Shown: piece by piece, positions 17,565 to 25,483 of the stretch | Position numbering within the stretch: position 1 is the first letter of the stretch | Layout of the letters: every line of letters begins with the position of its first letter | NCBI GenBank assembly: GCA_012719135.1 | Contig: JAAYAW010000077.1 | Span: 109,208 to 173,207, forward strand | Direction of reading: 5' to 3' | DNA: 64,000 nucleotides | From: Chloroflexota bacterium | GTDB lineage: Bacteria > Chloroflexota > Anaerolineae > UBA1429 | Made by a program: the position numbers and the translations under genes | Notes under the pieces: generated by a model | The model's database searches: none | Seen by the model: the letters and a program-made list of their open reading frames with translations, nothing else | What the model was told of the DNA's origin: nothing

Positions 17565-18857
17565 CTACAGCGGCACGATCACCTGGTCCTCGTGCCTTGG
17601 ATCTCGCACCGCCCAGTGCATATAGCCCACTCCGGCGAGCGACAGGCCGATGGCGATGTAGAACATCGCCCGGTAACCCGTCAGGTCGACAAGCCAGCCA
17701 CCCACCAGCGGAGCCAGCAACACAGGTAACGCCTGCACCGTGCTGGCGAGAGCGGAATAGGTCGGCATCTCCGCCGGAGGGCCAAACTCCATCGTTATCG
17801 CGATTCCGGCGATCATTCCTGACGAGAGGGAGAGGTTCGCCAGCGCGAATACAGCGTAAAGCCAGGCGACGGAAGGCGAGATCACCGCAATCACAAGAGC
17901 GGCCACCAGGAACAAACCGCTCAGCTCCATGAGCAACTTGTGTCCTACGCGATCGGCCAAGAGCCCGAGCAACGGAGTGCTAACCGTCTGCGCGATAAGC
18001 GCCGCCATCGTGAGGCTCGCGGCAAAGGTGTCGGTGATCGCAAAGGCCTCTCTAGCGTAGACGACGTAGAAGGATGCCCCCATGGTGCCAAATGTGGCGA
18101 TGATTCTCGCAACCAGGAACCGCGCAAAGTTGCGGTCCTGTCGGATCAGCCCTGGCAGCCTTCCCCAGTATTCCTTGGCGCCGACTGAAGGCGTCTTGAT
18201 CTCCACCGCAGGCTCACGGTTGAGGTTCATCACCCCCCAGGATACCAGCTGGATCAGGAAACAGAGCAGAAAGGAGACCCCATAGGTGAAGGGATACTCC
18301 CAACGCCGAAAGATCTGCTGCGAAAGCGCCGCTCCCCCTACCCCCATCAGGCCGCCAACCGCATTGCTCATCCCGAACAGCAGCCCCCGCCGCCGCAGCG
18401 GCACGATTTTCGCGATCATCTTCTTCCATGCCGGGTTGGTCATCCCGCCGCCCCCCATGGCAATCGAGAGCGACAGGAGCAGGACAGCATAGCTGACCCC
18501 TCGCGGCGCATCCGGCCAGGCCAGGATCGTGAGGGCTACCAATCCGTAGGGCAACCGCTCCAGCAGGTTCCAGCGCACAAACCAGGGCTTGATGCGCCCC
18601 AGGGACTGGGCATGGCGTGCCAACAGCAGCTGAGGCACAAAGAACATGGCATTCTGTAGGGCAGGCACGAGCCCGATCAACACGGCCGAGTCGGTGAGGT
18701 AGCTCGTGTAGAGCGATACAACGGTTGATGCGTAGATAAAGCTCATCGAGAGCTGGAACAGCCCGGAGACCATCACGTTCACGACAAAGTTCCAGGCGAG
18801 ATTCTTCTCCAAGAAAGCTCGCACTTCCGATTCGGCGTTCCCTGATATCCCTGTCAC
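17565..18857 (-). CDS. MFS transporter
   Basis: 430 residues with about twelve hydrophobic segments. N-terminal cytoplasmic stretch FLEKNLAWNFVVNVMVSGLF, then YTSYLTDSAVLIGLVPALQ and loop LARHAQSLGRIKPW. It is a close paralogue of the upstream MFS protein over the whole length (shared blocks: Y.SYLTDSAVLIGL, PQLLLARH/Q.Q, VARIIATFGTMGAS versus VGNALLTFGMMGVS). ATG 18857 overlaps the upstream stop by 4 nt, so the pair is co-translated. Substrate is unknown. The C-terminus faces the riboflavin operon tail to tail. Confidence 0.88.
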   Translation of the reverse strand: MTGISGNAESEVRAFLEKNLAWNFVVNVMVSGLFQLSMSFIYASTVVSLYTSYLTDSAVLIGLVPALQNAMFFVPQLLLARHAQSLGRIKPWFVRWNLLERLPYGLVALTILAWPDAPRGVSYAVLLLSLSIAMGGGGMTNPAWKKMIAKIVPLRRRGLLFGMSNAVGGLMGVGGAALSQQIFRRWEYPFTYGVSFLLCFLIQLVSWGVMNLNREPAVEIKTPSVGAKEYWGRLPGLIRQDRNFARFLVARIIATFGTMGASFYVVYAREAFAITDTFAASLTMAALIAQTVSTPLLGLLADRVGHKLLMELSGLFLVAALVIAVISPSVAWLYAVFALANLSLSSGMIAGIAITMEFGPPAEMPTYSALASTVQALPVLLAPLVGGWLVDLTGYRAMFYIAIGLSLAGVGYMHWAVRDPRHEDQVIVPL

Positions 18858-20188
18858 TTGCTCACCCCAGATTGACCAGGCCCTTGAAGGGCCATGGTGC
18901 TAGAGATACGTGCATCATGGCGCGGCTCGCGCACTGCGAACCGCAGCAACGCAAAGCCACAGAGAGAAAAGACCAGTGCCACTGAGAACAGAGCGCTGAA
19001 TCCTGCAGTGTCCGTAAGCCACCCTCCCACAAGCGGCGCAATCAGAGTCGGCACCCCCGAGAGCGTCCCCGCCAGCGCGGTGAATGTCGGTATCTCTCCC
19101 TCCGAAGAGAACTCCATTGTAATCCCAAGGCCGGCGATGGAAGCCGCCTGTCCGGCCGTGTTCACCAACATGAAAGCGGGATACAGCCACACCTCGCTCG
19201 GGGCGAGTGCGATCAGTATCACGGCGCTGGCGCTGATCAACCCGGCCCACTGAAGCAGCCACTTGTTGCCTTTGCGGTCCGCCAGCCTGCCCAAGATCAA
19301 TGCACTCAGGCTCTGACCAAGCAATGCCGCCATCGTCAGGTTGCCAGCCACCACGTCAGAGATGCCAAAGGTCCGCCGCGCGTAGACGATATACAGGCTG
19401 ACCCCCATCATCCCAAATGTCAACAGCGCGTTGCCGACCAGGTAACGAGCAAAGTTCGGGTGGCCCCGCAGCATCGACGGGATCCGGCGCCAGTAGTCGC
19501 TGGCGCTCAAAGCGTCTACCTCGGGCTTGCGCGCCGGCTCACGATTCAGCAGCACACAAAAGTACGAACACACCAAGAAAGCAAAGCACATCGCAAAGCT
19601 GATGCCAAAGGAAAAGGGATAGGCATACCTGGACAGTACCGTGCGCGAAGCCGCTGCCCCCAGAAAACCAAGGACTCCGCCAAGAGCGCCGCTCAGGCCG
19701 AACATTGTACCCCTTCGCCCGATGGGAATCACCTTGGCGAGCATCGCTTTCCAAGCCGGCGCGCCGAGGCCGCCAGCGCCGGTGGCCACCATAAGGGAGA
19801 GCGCGAGAATCGCATACGCCACCCACCGGGGTGCATCCGGCCACAGGAAGATGCCCAGCGCCACGGCAAGGTATGGAAAGCGCTCAAAGATAGACACTTT
19901 CAGGAGCAGAGGCTTCTTTCGGGGGAGTGCCTGCGTCTGCCGTGCCAGCAGCAGCTGAGGAAGCAGGAACATCACCCCCTGGACGGCCGAGATGAGCCCG
20001 ATCAACACAGCCGAATCGGTCAGGTAACTGGCATAGAGAGAAAGCACCGTGGTGCCGTAGATAAAGCTGGTCGCCAGATTGTAGAACGCCAGGTCGAGAA
20101 CATTGACCCAAAAGTTCCAGCTGGCATGCTTCTCCAGATAGGCCGTCTGCTCAGCATCACTGAGAAAGACCAATGCGGACTCTCCCAC
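18854..20188 (-). CDS. MFS transporter (paralogue of the downstream MFS gene)
   Basis: 444 residues from GTG 20188, selected because GGAGG stands 5 nt upstream; the open frame to 20491 crosses a terminator-like double hairpin and gives non-family residues. About twelve membrane segments; family-like start at LEKHASWNFWVNVLDLAFYN and YASYLTDSAVLIGLISAVQG. The N-terminal segment resembles the cytoplasmic lead of its neighbour. Two adjacent, overlapping paralogues could work as a heterodimer or have split substrates. Function is otherwise unknown. Confidence 0.87.
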   Translation of the reverse strand: MGESALVFLSDAEQTAYLEKHASWNFWVNVLDLAFYNLATSFIYGTTVLSLYASYLTDSAVLIGLISAVQGVMFLLPQLLLARQTQALPRKKPLLLKVSIFERFPYLAVALGIFLWPDAPRWVAYAILALSLMVATGAGGLGAPAWKAMLAKVIPIGRRGTMFGLSGALGGVLGFLGAAASRTVLSRYAYPFSFGISFAMCFAFLVCSYFCVLLNREPARKPEVDALSASDYWRRIPSMLRGHPNFARYLVGNALLTFGMMGVSLYIVYARRTFGISDVVAGNLTMAALLGQSLSALILGRLADRKGNKWLLQWAGLISASAVILIALAPSEVWLYPAFMLVNTAGQAASIAGLGITMEFSSEGEIPTFTALAGTLSGVPTLIAPLVGGWLTDTAGFSALFSVALVFSLCGFALLRFAVREPRHDARISSTMALQGPGQSGVSK

Positions 20189-20221
20189 CGCAACCTCCGG
20201 TTCAGACGCGCAAGATAAAGA

Positions 20222-20306
20222 CTCTGCCTGGTGTTCCTGGCAGAGCCCAGTTTTACCGCACCTGTGTGATCCGCTGCCGGCCCCGGGTGCCGGCCACCGA
20301 TCACAC
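20222..20306 (-). terminator. double hairpin between adh and MFS genes
   Basis: GTGTGATC (20264-20271) pairs with GATCACAC (20299-20306) around an inner GCCGGC pair; CTCTGCC (20222-20228) pairs with GGCAGAG (20239-20245). On the minus strand the second hairpin is followed by TCTTTATCTTG. It probably ends or attenuates transcription coming from the dehydrogenase gene. Confidence 0.6.
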
Positions 20307-20310
20307 TGTA

Positions 20311-21414
20311 TCAGTCGTCGCTGCCCGAAGGCACTAGAACCACCTTGAGTGCCCGGCGGCTCTCCACCGCTTCCAGCGCCTCGGTGGCTTGCGCAAGTGA
20401 GCAACGTCGAGTGACCAGCCCTGAGAGATCGTTGGCGTACGCCCGAAGAACGCTCATCGCACGCAACAGGTGCCGCAGATCGCTTACCCACACGCCCTGA
20501 ACCTGCACGTTCCGTTGCACCACCTGCTCGAACGGAAGCAGCGACATGGCTCCGACAGGCGTACCAAAGCCCACCAGGGCGAGAGCCCCTCCCCGGCGAA
20601 CCAGGTCCAGCCCCTCTTCTGCAGCCGAGATCGAACCGGATGCTTCGATCACCAGATCAGCGCCACGCCCCTTGCTGAGATCAAACACGACCTGCCTGCG
20701 TTGCTCTGCTGTCGTCGCATGCCTGTCTAGCGCGACGGTCGCACCAGCCCTCACACCCAAAGCCAGGCGATCCAACGATCCGCCGATCATGATGACGTTC
20801 TGCGCTCCGGCCGCACGAGCCATCGCCACTGAAAGAGCCCCCACGGGGCCAGGCCCAAACACGACCACCGTATCCCCGACGCGCGTTTCGACCAGATCAA
20901 AGGTGTGAGCCGCGGTGGCCCCAGAGCAGGAGGCCGCCACCAGGAGTGAGGGGTCGTCGTCGGGAAGGAGCGGCACGAGATCCGTACGCGCATCCAGGAT
21001 GATATGGCTGGCATAGCACCCATTCAGGTGAGGCTCATCATGGAGCGAGCGGTGGATACCATACGCCCATCTGTTCTCACACAGCGAAGGCTGATGGAGA
21101 ACGGCGCAGGCGTAGCACCGGCCACAGGCCACGCCCCGTTCCCAGATAATCCGGTCTCCGGGCGACACCGGCGCGCCATACACGTCACACCGGGGTCCGC
21201 GCACATCTACCACGCGCCCGACGCCTTCATGCCCCAGTATGATCGGCAGTGGAGTACGCGGGTCTTTGCCGCGCCACATGTGTACGTCGGAGCCACACAC
21301 ACCAGCCGCAAGGATCTCCACAAGAAGCTGCCCCGCGCCAAGCACTGGGGCAGCGATCTCTCGTAGATCCAGTGGACGGTTGAACTCGGTCAGAACGGCG
21401 GCGCAAGCCTTCAT
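20311..21414 (-). CDS. zinc-dependent MDR alcohol/polyol dehydrogenase
   Basis: 367 residues. Catalytic-zinc pieces are CGSDVHMW and GHEGVGRV; the structural zinc loop has four Cys in ACGRCYACAVLHQPSLC (C-x2-C-x2-C-x7-C). The Rossmann motif is VVFGPGPVGALSVAMARAAG. This is the threonine/sorbitol dehydrogenase branch of the medium-chain superfamily, oxidising an alcohol or polyol with NAD(P). Substrate unknown. It lies upstream of the two MFS genes on the same strand but a double hairpin intervenes. Confidence 0.9.
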   Translation of the reverse strand: MKACAAVLTEFNRPLDLREIAAPVLGAGQLLVEILAAGVCGSDVHMWRGKDPRTPLPIILGHEGVGRVVDVRGPRCDVYGAPVSPGDRIIWERGVACGRCYACAVLHQPSLCENRWAYGIHRSLHDEPHLNGCYASHIILDARTDLVPLLPDDDPSLLVAASCSGATAAHTFDLVETRVGDTVVVFGPGPVGALSVAMARAAGAQNVIMIGGSLDRLALGVRAGATVALDRHATTAEQRRQVVFDLSKGRGADLVIEASGSISAAEEGLDLVRRGGALALVGFGTPVGAMSLLPFEQVVQRNVQVQGVWVSDLRHLLRAMSVLRAYANDLSGLVTRRCSLAQATEALEAVESRRALKVVLVPSGSDD

Positions 21415-21450
21415 CGCAAGCTCCGGTGCTCGGAGTTCCTCATCAGTGTG

Positions 21451-21882
21451 CTAGTCCCGCTTGGTAAGCAACTGCACCCAAGCTCTCCAGTTATCGTTCT
21501 CAAAAAAGGAGAGACCCTGCACGCGCTCGGCCAGGTCTGGCCCTGAAGACCCTTCCTGCGACGCGTTTCTCACAACACCCTCGCCGCGCTCGGGCGACAC
21601 AAGCCGCACAGACAGCACCCCCGGGGGAACCCGTCCGGTCTCCTTGAGCGCCTCATCGATCCATGCGGCTGACTCCCGACGCCCGATCTCCAGCACAAGA
21701 TCCTGCCGCTCCTGCTCCATACTGGCGATCTCACTCAACAGATCGTCACGCCAGGCGCGAAGGCGGTACGTACGGATCGCTTTGCCGGCAAACGCAACGA
21801 TGAAAAAGACGATGATGGCCAGCGCGAGTACGCCGACCACCTGGCTCACTGTCACTGGGCGGATGCTGCGAGGCTCTGACAT
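21451..21882 (-). CDS. small membrane/coiled-coil protein, FtsB/DivIC-like
   Basis: 143 residues from ATG 21882 with AGAGGAG 5 nt upstream; the longer frame to 21984 runs into the promoter. Layout: ~14 cytoplasmic residues, one membrane helix (VVGVLALAIIVFFIVAF), then a helical heptad-rich stretch (RDDLLSEIASMEQERQDLVL), then an extracytoplasmic tail. This topology is that of septum-formation initiators (FtsB/DivIC), but sequence similarity alone is too weak to be sure. The position next to an orphan response regulator gives no extra clue. Confidence 0.7.
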   Translation of the reverse strand: MSEPRSIRPVTVSQVVGVLALAIIVFFIVAFAGKAIRTYRLRAWRDDLLSEIASMEQERQDLVLEIGRRESAAWIDEALKETGRVPPGVLSVRLVSPERGEGVVRNASQEGSSGPDLAERVQGLSFFENDNWRAWVQLLTKRD

Positions 21883-21900
21883 CGTTCTCCTCTGTGCAGG

Positions 21901-21929
21901 ATGATATCGCAACGGGCCTAGTCCGTCAA
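21901..21929 (-). promoter_or_regulatory. promoter of the FtsB-like gene
   Basis: Minus strand TTGACG (21924-21929), 17 bp, TATCAT (21901-21906). Start point would be near 21894, about 12 nt before the ATG, enough for the AGGAG site. Confidence 0.65.
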
Positions 21930-21988
21930 CGTGCCCGCCATCGGTGCCGGGGCCCCACGTCTGCTGTTTACGCAGCCTTCCCATACCC

Positions 21989-22017
21989 TTGTATCATCGA
22001 GAGCAAGCGGATATAAT
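21989..22017 (+). promoter_or_regulatory. promoter of the response regulator gene
   Basis: TTGTAT (21989-21994), 17 bp, exact TATAAT (22012-22017). Leader of about 88 nt to the ATG at 22112. The -35 is weak. Confidence 0.55.
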
Positions 22018-22111
22018 CAGTCAGTCATGATGATCGCCTGTGCGGACAGGATCAGGGGTTCCTGGCACAGATGTCGGTATCCAGCCTAGATGGACGTCCA
22101 AGGGGTAGGCC

Positions 22112-22828
22112 ATGAGCGAGTTGATCCTGATCGTTGACGATGACCATGCCGTGGCAGAAGCCATTGAGCGGAGCCTGCGCCGAAGCGATTTCGAGGTTTC
22201 GGTCGCCCATCGTGGCGCGGATGCGCTCTCCATCGCGCGAGAACAGGTCCCCGACCTGGTGATCCTCGATATCATGATGCCAGGGATGGACGGAATTGAG
22301 GTGGGGCGGCGCATGCGGGAGATCCCTCAGCTGGCTGGCCTGCCCATCCTGTTTCTCACCGGCCGAGGCGAAATCGCGGACAAGATTGCGGCCTATCAGC
22401 AGGCACAGGCCGACGACTATCTAACCAAGCCGTTCGATGTCCGCGAACTCGAGTTGCGCGTCAAGGCGCTGTTGCGTCGTGCCAAACAGGTCGCTCCAGT
22501 CGAACCCGACGAAAAGCTGCGCGTCGGCCAGCTCGTGCTCGATCTGCGAACATTCGAGATCAACACCCCGGATCGCACCGTGCTGCTCACGCCCGTCGAG
22601 TTCGAGCTCATGCACTTTCTCATGGCCCATGCGGACCACGTCTTTTCGGCAGATCAGCTTCTGCAGCAGGTATGGGGATATCCGGCCGGCACCGGCATGC
22701 CCGATCTCGTCCGTGTACACATAAAGAACCTGAGGGACAAGATCGAGCCCGATCCTCGCACACCACTCTACGTCCGCAATCTCTTGCGCCGCGGATACAT
22801 CGTCCCGGTGGACCAAGCCAAGAGCTAG
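22112..22828 (+). CDS. OmpR/PhoB-family response regulator
   Basis: 238 residues. Receiver domain: acidic pocket VDDDHA, phospho-acceptor Asp in LVILDIMMPGMDG (about residue 53), Thr in FLTGR and Lys in LTKPFDVRELE. A winged-helix DNA-binding domain follows (about residues 135-235: TPVEFELMHFLMAH, VHIKNLRDKIEPDP, RGYIV). It should bind DNA as a dimer after phosphorylation. No histidine kinase gene is adjacent, so it is an orphan in this window. Downstream lies a perfect terminator and the structured intergenic region. Confidence 0.94.
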   Translation: MSELILIVDDDHAVAEAIERSLRRSDFEVSVAHRGADALSIAREQVPDLVILDIMMPGMDGIEVGRRMREIPQLAGLPILFLTGRGEIADKIAAYQQAQADDYLTKPFDVRELELRVKALLRRAKQVAPVEPDEKLRVGQLVLDLRTFEINTPDRTVLLTPVEFELMHFLMAHADHVFSADQLLQQVWGYPAGTGMPDLVRVHIKNLRDKIEPDPRTPLYVRNLLRRGYIVPVDQAKS

Positions 22829-22855
22829 CCGCGGACGAATGACGAGCTCTACAAA

Positions 22856-22889
22856 GGCAAATCCCCTCTCAGCTGAGAGGGGATTTGCC
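22856..22889. terminator. perfect palindromic terminator
   Basis: A 34-nt perfect palindrome (17 + 17 nt, centre between 22872 and 22873) follows the response regulator gene. In RNA the innermost bases form the loop. No long U-tract follows on the plus strand. Confidence 0.7.
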
Positions 22890-23010
22890 CTGCGTGTCCT
22901 AGCAATCACTCGGAGGTGATGCTAGGACACTATGCGTACTACCACTGTCCATCTGCACATCACCTCCTTATTTTAGAGTGCCAATCAGGCTACGGGATCC
23001 GAATCCCGTA
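22890..23010. other. structured intergenic region with competing hairpins
   Basis: Part of the ~300 bp without a recognised gene between the response regulator and fchA. Hairpin A: GTGTCCTAGC-A-ATCAC (22894-22909) with GTGAT-GCTAGGACAC (22916-22930). Hairpin B: GGAGGTGATG (22912-22921) with CATCACCTCC (22958-22967), plus GGACA (22925-22929) with TGTCC (22946-22950). A and B share 22912-22930 and exclude each other. Hairpin C: TACGGGAT (22991-22998) with ATCCCGTA (23003-23010). It matches no RNA family I recognise. From 23011 to 23124 there is only a TATAAT at 23087-23092 before the fchA ribosome site. Confidence 0.6.
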
Positions 23011-23124
23011 ACATAGCTTCATCATAGACCAAGGCGACAGGCGTGTCAAACACCCCTCGGCTTCTGCGGCGGCACAGCACCTGTGCTATAATCGCCAAAC
23101 GATCATGAGTTGAGGGAGTAGCAC

Positions 23125-23754
23125 GTGCTGGTGGAACACTCCGTCCAAGAGATGCTCAACGAGCTCGCCTCCGCAGCCCCGACTCCGGGAGGCGGCAGCG
23201 CGGCCGCGCTGGCGGGGGCACTGGCCGCCGGGCTGGTGAGCATGGTCTGCAATCTGACTGTGGGCAAGCGACGCTACCGCTCAGTCGAAGCGGATATGCG
23301 CTCCATACTTGGCCAAGCCGAATCCTGTCGCGAACGCCTGACCTGGCTGATCCAGCGTGACATGGAAGTCTACTCCACGGTGATGGCCGCCTATCGGCTG
23401 CCTTCGACCTCCTCAGAGGAGCGTCTCTCAAGACAGTTGGCCTGGCAGGCCGCGCTGCAAGAGGCAGCCGACGTGCCCCTTCAGATAGCAGAGTGTTGCC
23501 AGAACGTCGTGCAACTGGCCACGGACGCTGCCCGCATGGGCAATACCTGGGCCGTCAGCGATGCGGGGGCAGCCGCCTCGCTCGCGTTGGCTGGCGCTCA
23601 GGCGGCAAGCCTGAGCATCGAGGTGAACGTCCGCAGCATGGAAGATGGCGCCGCAGCAGAAGCATTCCGCAGCAGGATTGAACGCATCCTCGCAGAGGTG
23701 GGCCGGCTCGCACACGAGACCCATGCCATCGTCGAAGAACGAATGGAGGCATAG
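23125..23754 (+). CDS. fchA: cyclodeaminase/cyclohydrolase family protein (methenyl-THF cyclohydrolase / formimino-THF cyclodeaminase)
   Basis: 209 residues from GTG 23125 with GAGGGAG 6 nt upstream. The family signature TPGGGSAAALAGALAAGLVSMV is split near residues 19-40, followed by VCNLTVGK and a helical body (EEAADVPLQIAECC-like LQEAADVPLQIAE, NTWAVSDAGAAASLA). All-helical FTCD_C/FchA proteins convert 5-formimino-THF to 5,10-methenyl-THF, and in several bacteria hydrolyse methenyl-THF to 10-formyl-THF. It lies 2 nt before folD, which appears to lack its cyclohydrolase lysine, making the cyclohydrolase role more likely. Which reaction dominates is inference. Confidence 0.9.
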   Translation: MLVEHSVQEMLNELASAAPTPGGGSAAALAGALAAGLVSMVCNLTVGKRRYRSVEADMRSILGQAESCRERLTWLIQRDMEVYSTVMAAYRLPSTSSEERLSRQLAWQAALQEAADVPLQIAECCQNVVQLATDAARMGNTWAVSDAGAAASLALAGAQAASLSIEVNVRSMEDGAAAEAFRSRIERILAEVGRLAHETHAIVEERMEA

Positions 23755-23756
23755 GA

Positions 23757-24635
23757 GTGTCCCTCGGACCAGGCCGGGAGCCTGTTGCGCAGTGGATGGA
23801 TGGGCGCTCTGCCGCCCGCTCCATCCTCGCAGAGCTGTCCGTCACGATCGGTGAGCTTGCGGCTGCCGCCGGCCATCCCCTGGGACTGGCGATGCTCCAG
23901 GTCGGCGATGATCAAGCCTCTGTGAGCTATATGCGTGCCATCGCCCGCTGCTGCAGCGCCGTCGGGGTCGGTCACCAGGCGGTCGTGCTGCCCGCGGCAA
24001 CGTCTCCCGTGCAGCTTGCCGAGGCGCTGGATGCTCTCGCTACGAACTCGGCCATTTCAGGCGTTATCGTCCAGCTTCCCCTCCCTCCTCACCTGCGTGC
24101 AACACTGTTGGCCCATATGCCGCCCGATAAGGATATCGACGGCATCCATCCCCTTAACGCCGGGCTCCTGGCGATCGGAGACGCACAAGCCCTGGCCCCG
24201 GCGACGCCACTGGGGGGCATGGAGTTGCTCAGGCGCTATGATGTGCCCTTGCAGGGCGCTCGTGCCGTTGTGGTTGGTCGGAGCCCTGTGGTCGGCCGCC
24301 CCCTCGCCCAGCTTCTCCTGCAGGCCGACGCCACAGTAACGATTTGCCATACGCGCACGCGAGATCTGGCCTCGCTGACGAGAGAGGCCGATATTCTGGC
24401 AGTCGCCACCGGTCACGCTGGCACCATTCGCGCAGACATGATTCGTCCGGGGGCTACGGTTCTTGATTTCGGCGTGAACTATGTCAACGGACAGGTTTCA
24501 GGGGACGTGGACCCGGAAGCGGCCGCCGTAGCATCACGGCTCACCCCGGTCCCTGGCGGAACTGGCCCCATGACCAACGCCATGCTGGTACGAAATCTCG
24601 TTCACGCCGCCAGGCGGCAGCTCGAGCTCTCCTAG
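23757..24635 (+). CDS. folD: FolD-type methylenetetrahydrofolate dehydrogenase (catalytic Lys apparently replaced)
   Basis: 292 residues from GTG 23757, GGAGG 8 nt upstream inside fchA. Substrate-domain motifs VQLPLPPHL and KDIDGIHPLNAGLL keep the Gln and Asp; the NADP domain has VVVGRSPVVGRPLAQLLLQA; the end has PVPGGTGPMTNAML. At the active-site helix, E. coli YVASKRK aligns with YMRAIAR here, so the catalytic Lys is Ile (codon ATC near 23940). That Lys is needed for cyclohydrolase chemistry in known FolD enzymes. The family interconverts methylene-, methenyl- and formyl-THF in the cytoplasm. The stop overlaps the convergent YhfC-like stop in CTAG. Confidence 0.92.
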   Translation: MSLGPGREPVAQWMDGRSAARSILAELSVTIGELAAAAGHPLGLAMLQVGDDQASVSYMRAIARCCSAVGVGHQAVVLPAATSPVQLAEALDALATNSAISGVIVQLPLPPHLRATLLAHMPPDKDIDGIHPLNAGLLAIGDAQALAPATPLGGMELLRRYDVPLQGARAVVVGRSPVVGRPLAQLLLQADATVTICHTRTRDLASLTREADILAVATGHAGTIRADMIRPGATVLDFGVNYVNGQVSGDVDPEAAAVASRLTPVPGGTGPMTNAMLVRNLVHAARRQLELS

Positions 24636-25420
24636 GTCCTCTGGCCAGCGATATCTCGCAACTTGAGGATGATCCACACACTGAGGCCCGCAAAGAGCAG
24701 GTTAACGGTCTCCGCCACCGCAAAGCCCGCCAGTTGCGCCAGCCCTGGGACGATGACGGCCACCGACGTGTGATACAGCAGCGCAAAGCCAAACCAGCGC
24801 TTCTGCCGTGACGCCAGGCTCTCCATCACCAGAAGTGCCCAGGCGACCTGATGAGGAAGAGCCAGTACCCTCTCCAGCGCCACAACCAGTGGCTGCGTCC
24901 AGGTAACGCTGCGCGCTGAAAGGAGCGCCAGTGAGCTGGCCCCAGGCGCATCGGCAGAGAGCCCCCCCAGTTCTCCGGCGAACAGCGGCCCGGCCAACAG
25001 GTAGGCCACGAAACTGACAAAGGTCAGGCCCGCGATCAACCACATGGTCTCCACCGCATTGTGTCCAAGGCCGAAGGCCACCCCTTTCTGCCAGGTCAAT
25101 CTGAGACCGCTCCTCCGAAACAGATACCGGTACCCGACGACCCGGCCTCCTTCCTCGATCAGTGCCGTGAGCGTCGCCATGGCCATCAGCCAGACAAACG
25201 CTCCAGCGGAGGAGGTTACCCGCTCGCCCCAGACGATGTCCACAAAGGCGCTGAACGGAAGCCAGGTGAACATCTGGAACAGGGCAAAGATGAGGGCGCC
25301 ATAGAGGTAGACGATCCAGGGAGTGTATGCCCGTCGCCGGTACACGAGGATCGCGCCCAATGGATAGCCCACCTGAACCAGGAGTGATACGATAAAGGCG
25401 ATGACTGTGCCGGTCTGCAA
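24632..25420 (-). CDS. YhfC-family membrane protein (putative intramembrane peptidase-like)
   Basis: 262 residues with about seven hydrophobic segments. The family-like motifs are ALIEEGGRVVGYRYLFRR (EEGGR, about residue 90) and GVAFGLGHNAVETMW (GxGHxxxE), the likely glutamate/histidine site of YhfC proteins. These have been compared to membrane proteases of the CAAX/PrsW kind, but no reaction is established for this member. It is convergent with folD, sharing the CTAG of both stops. Confidence 0.78.
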   Translation of the reverse strand: MQTGTVIAFIVSLLVQVGYPLGAILVYRRRAYTPWIVYLYGALIFALFQMFTWLPFSAFVDIVWGERVTSSAGAFVWLMAMATLTALIEEGGRVVGYRYLFRRSGLRLTWQKGVAFGLGHNAVETMWLIAGLTFVSFVAYLLAGPLFAGELGGLSADAPGASSLALLSARSVTWTQPLVVALERVLALPHQVAWALLVMESLASRQKRWFGFALLYHTSVAVIVPGLAQLAGFAVAETVNLLFAGLSVWIILKLRDIAGQRT

Positions 25421-25455
25421 GGCCCCCCCTCGCTAGATGAACCGCATCTGAGGCC

Positions 25456-25483
25456 ATTATACCGGTGACCCAAGCGCGGACAA
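25456..25483 (-). promoter_or_regulatory. promoter of the YhfC-like gene
   Basis: Minus strand TTGTCC (25478-25483), 16 bp, exact TATAAT (25456-25461). Leader of about 30 nt to ATG 25420. Confidence 0.5.

Noticed and set aside
22957..22968. Plus-strand CATCACCTCCTT as a fragment of 16S rRNA 3' end
   Set aside because: Only about 11 bases match the anti-Shine-Dalgarno region and nothing before it resembles 16S; better read as a Shine-Dalgarno on the minus strand.
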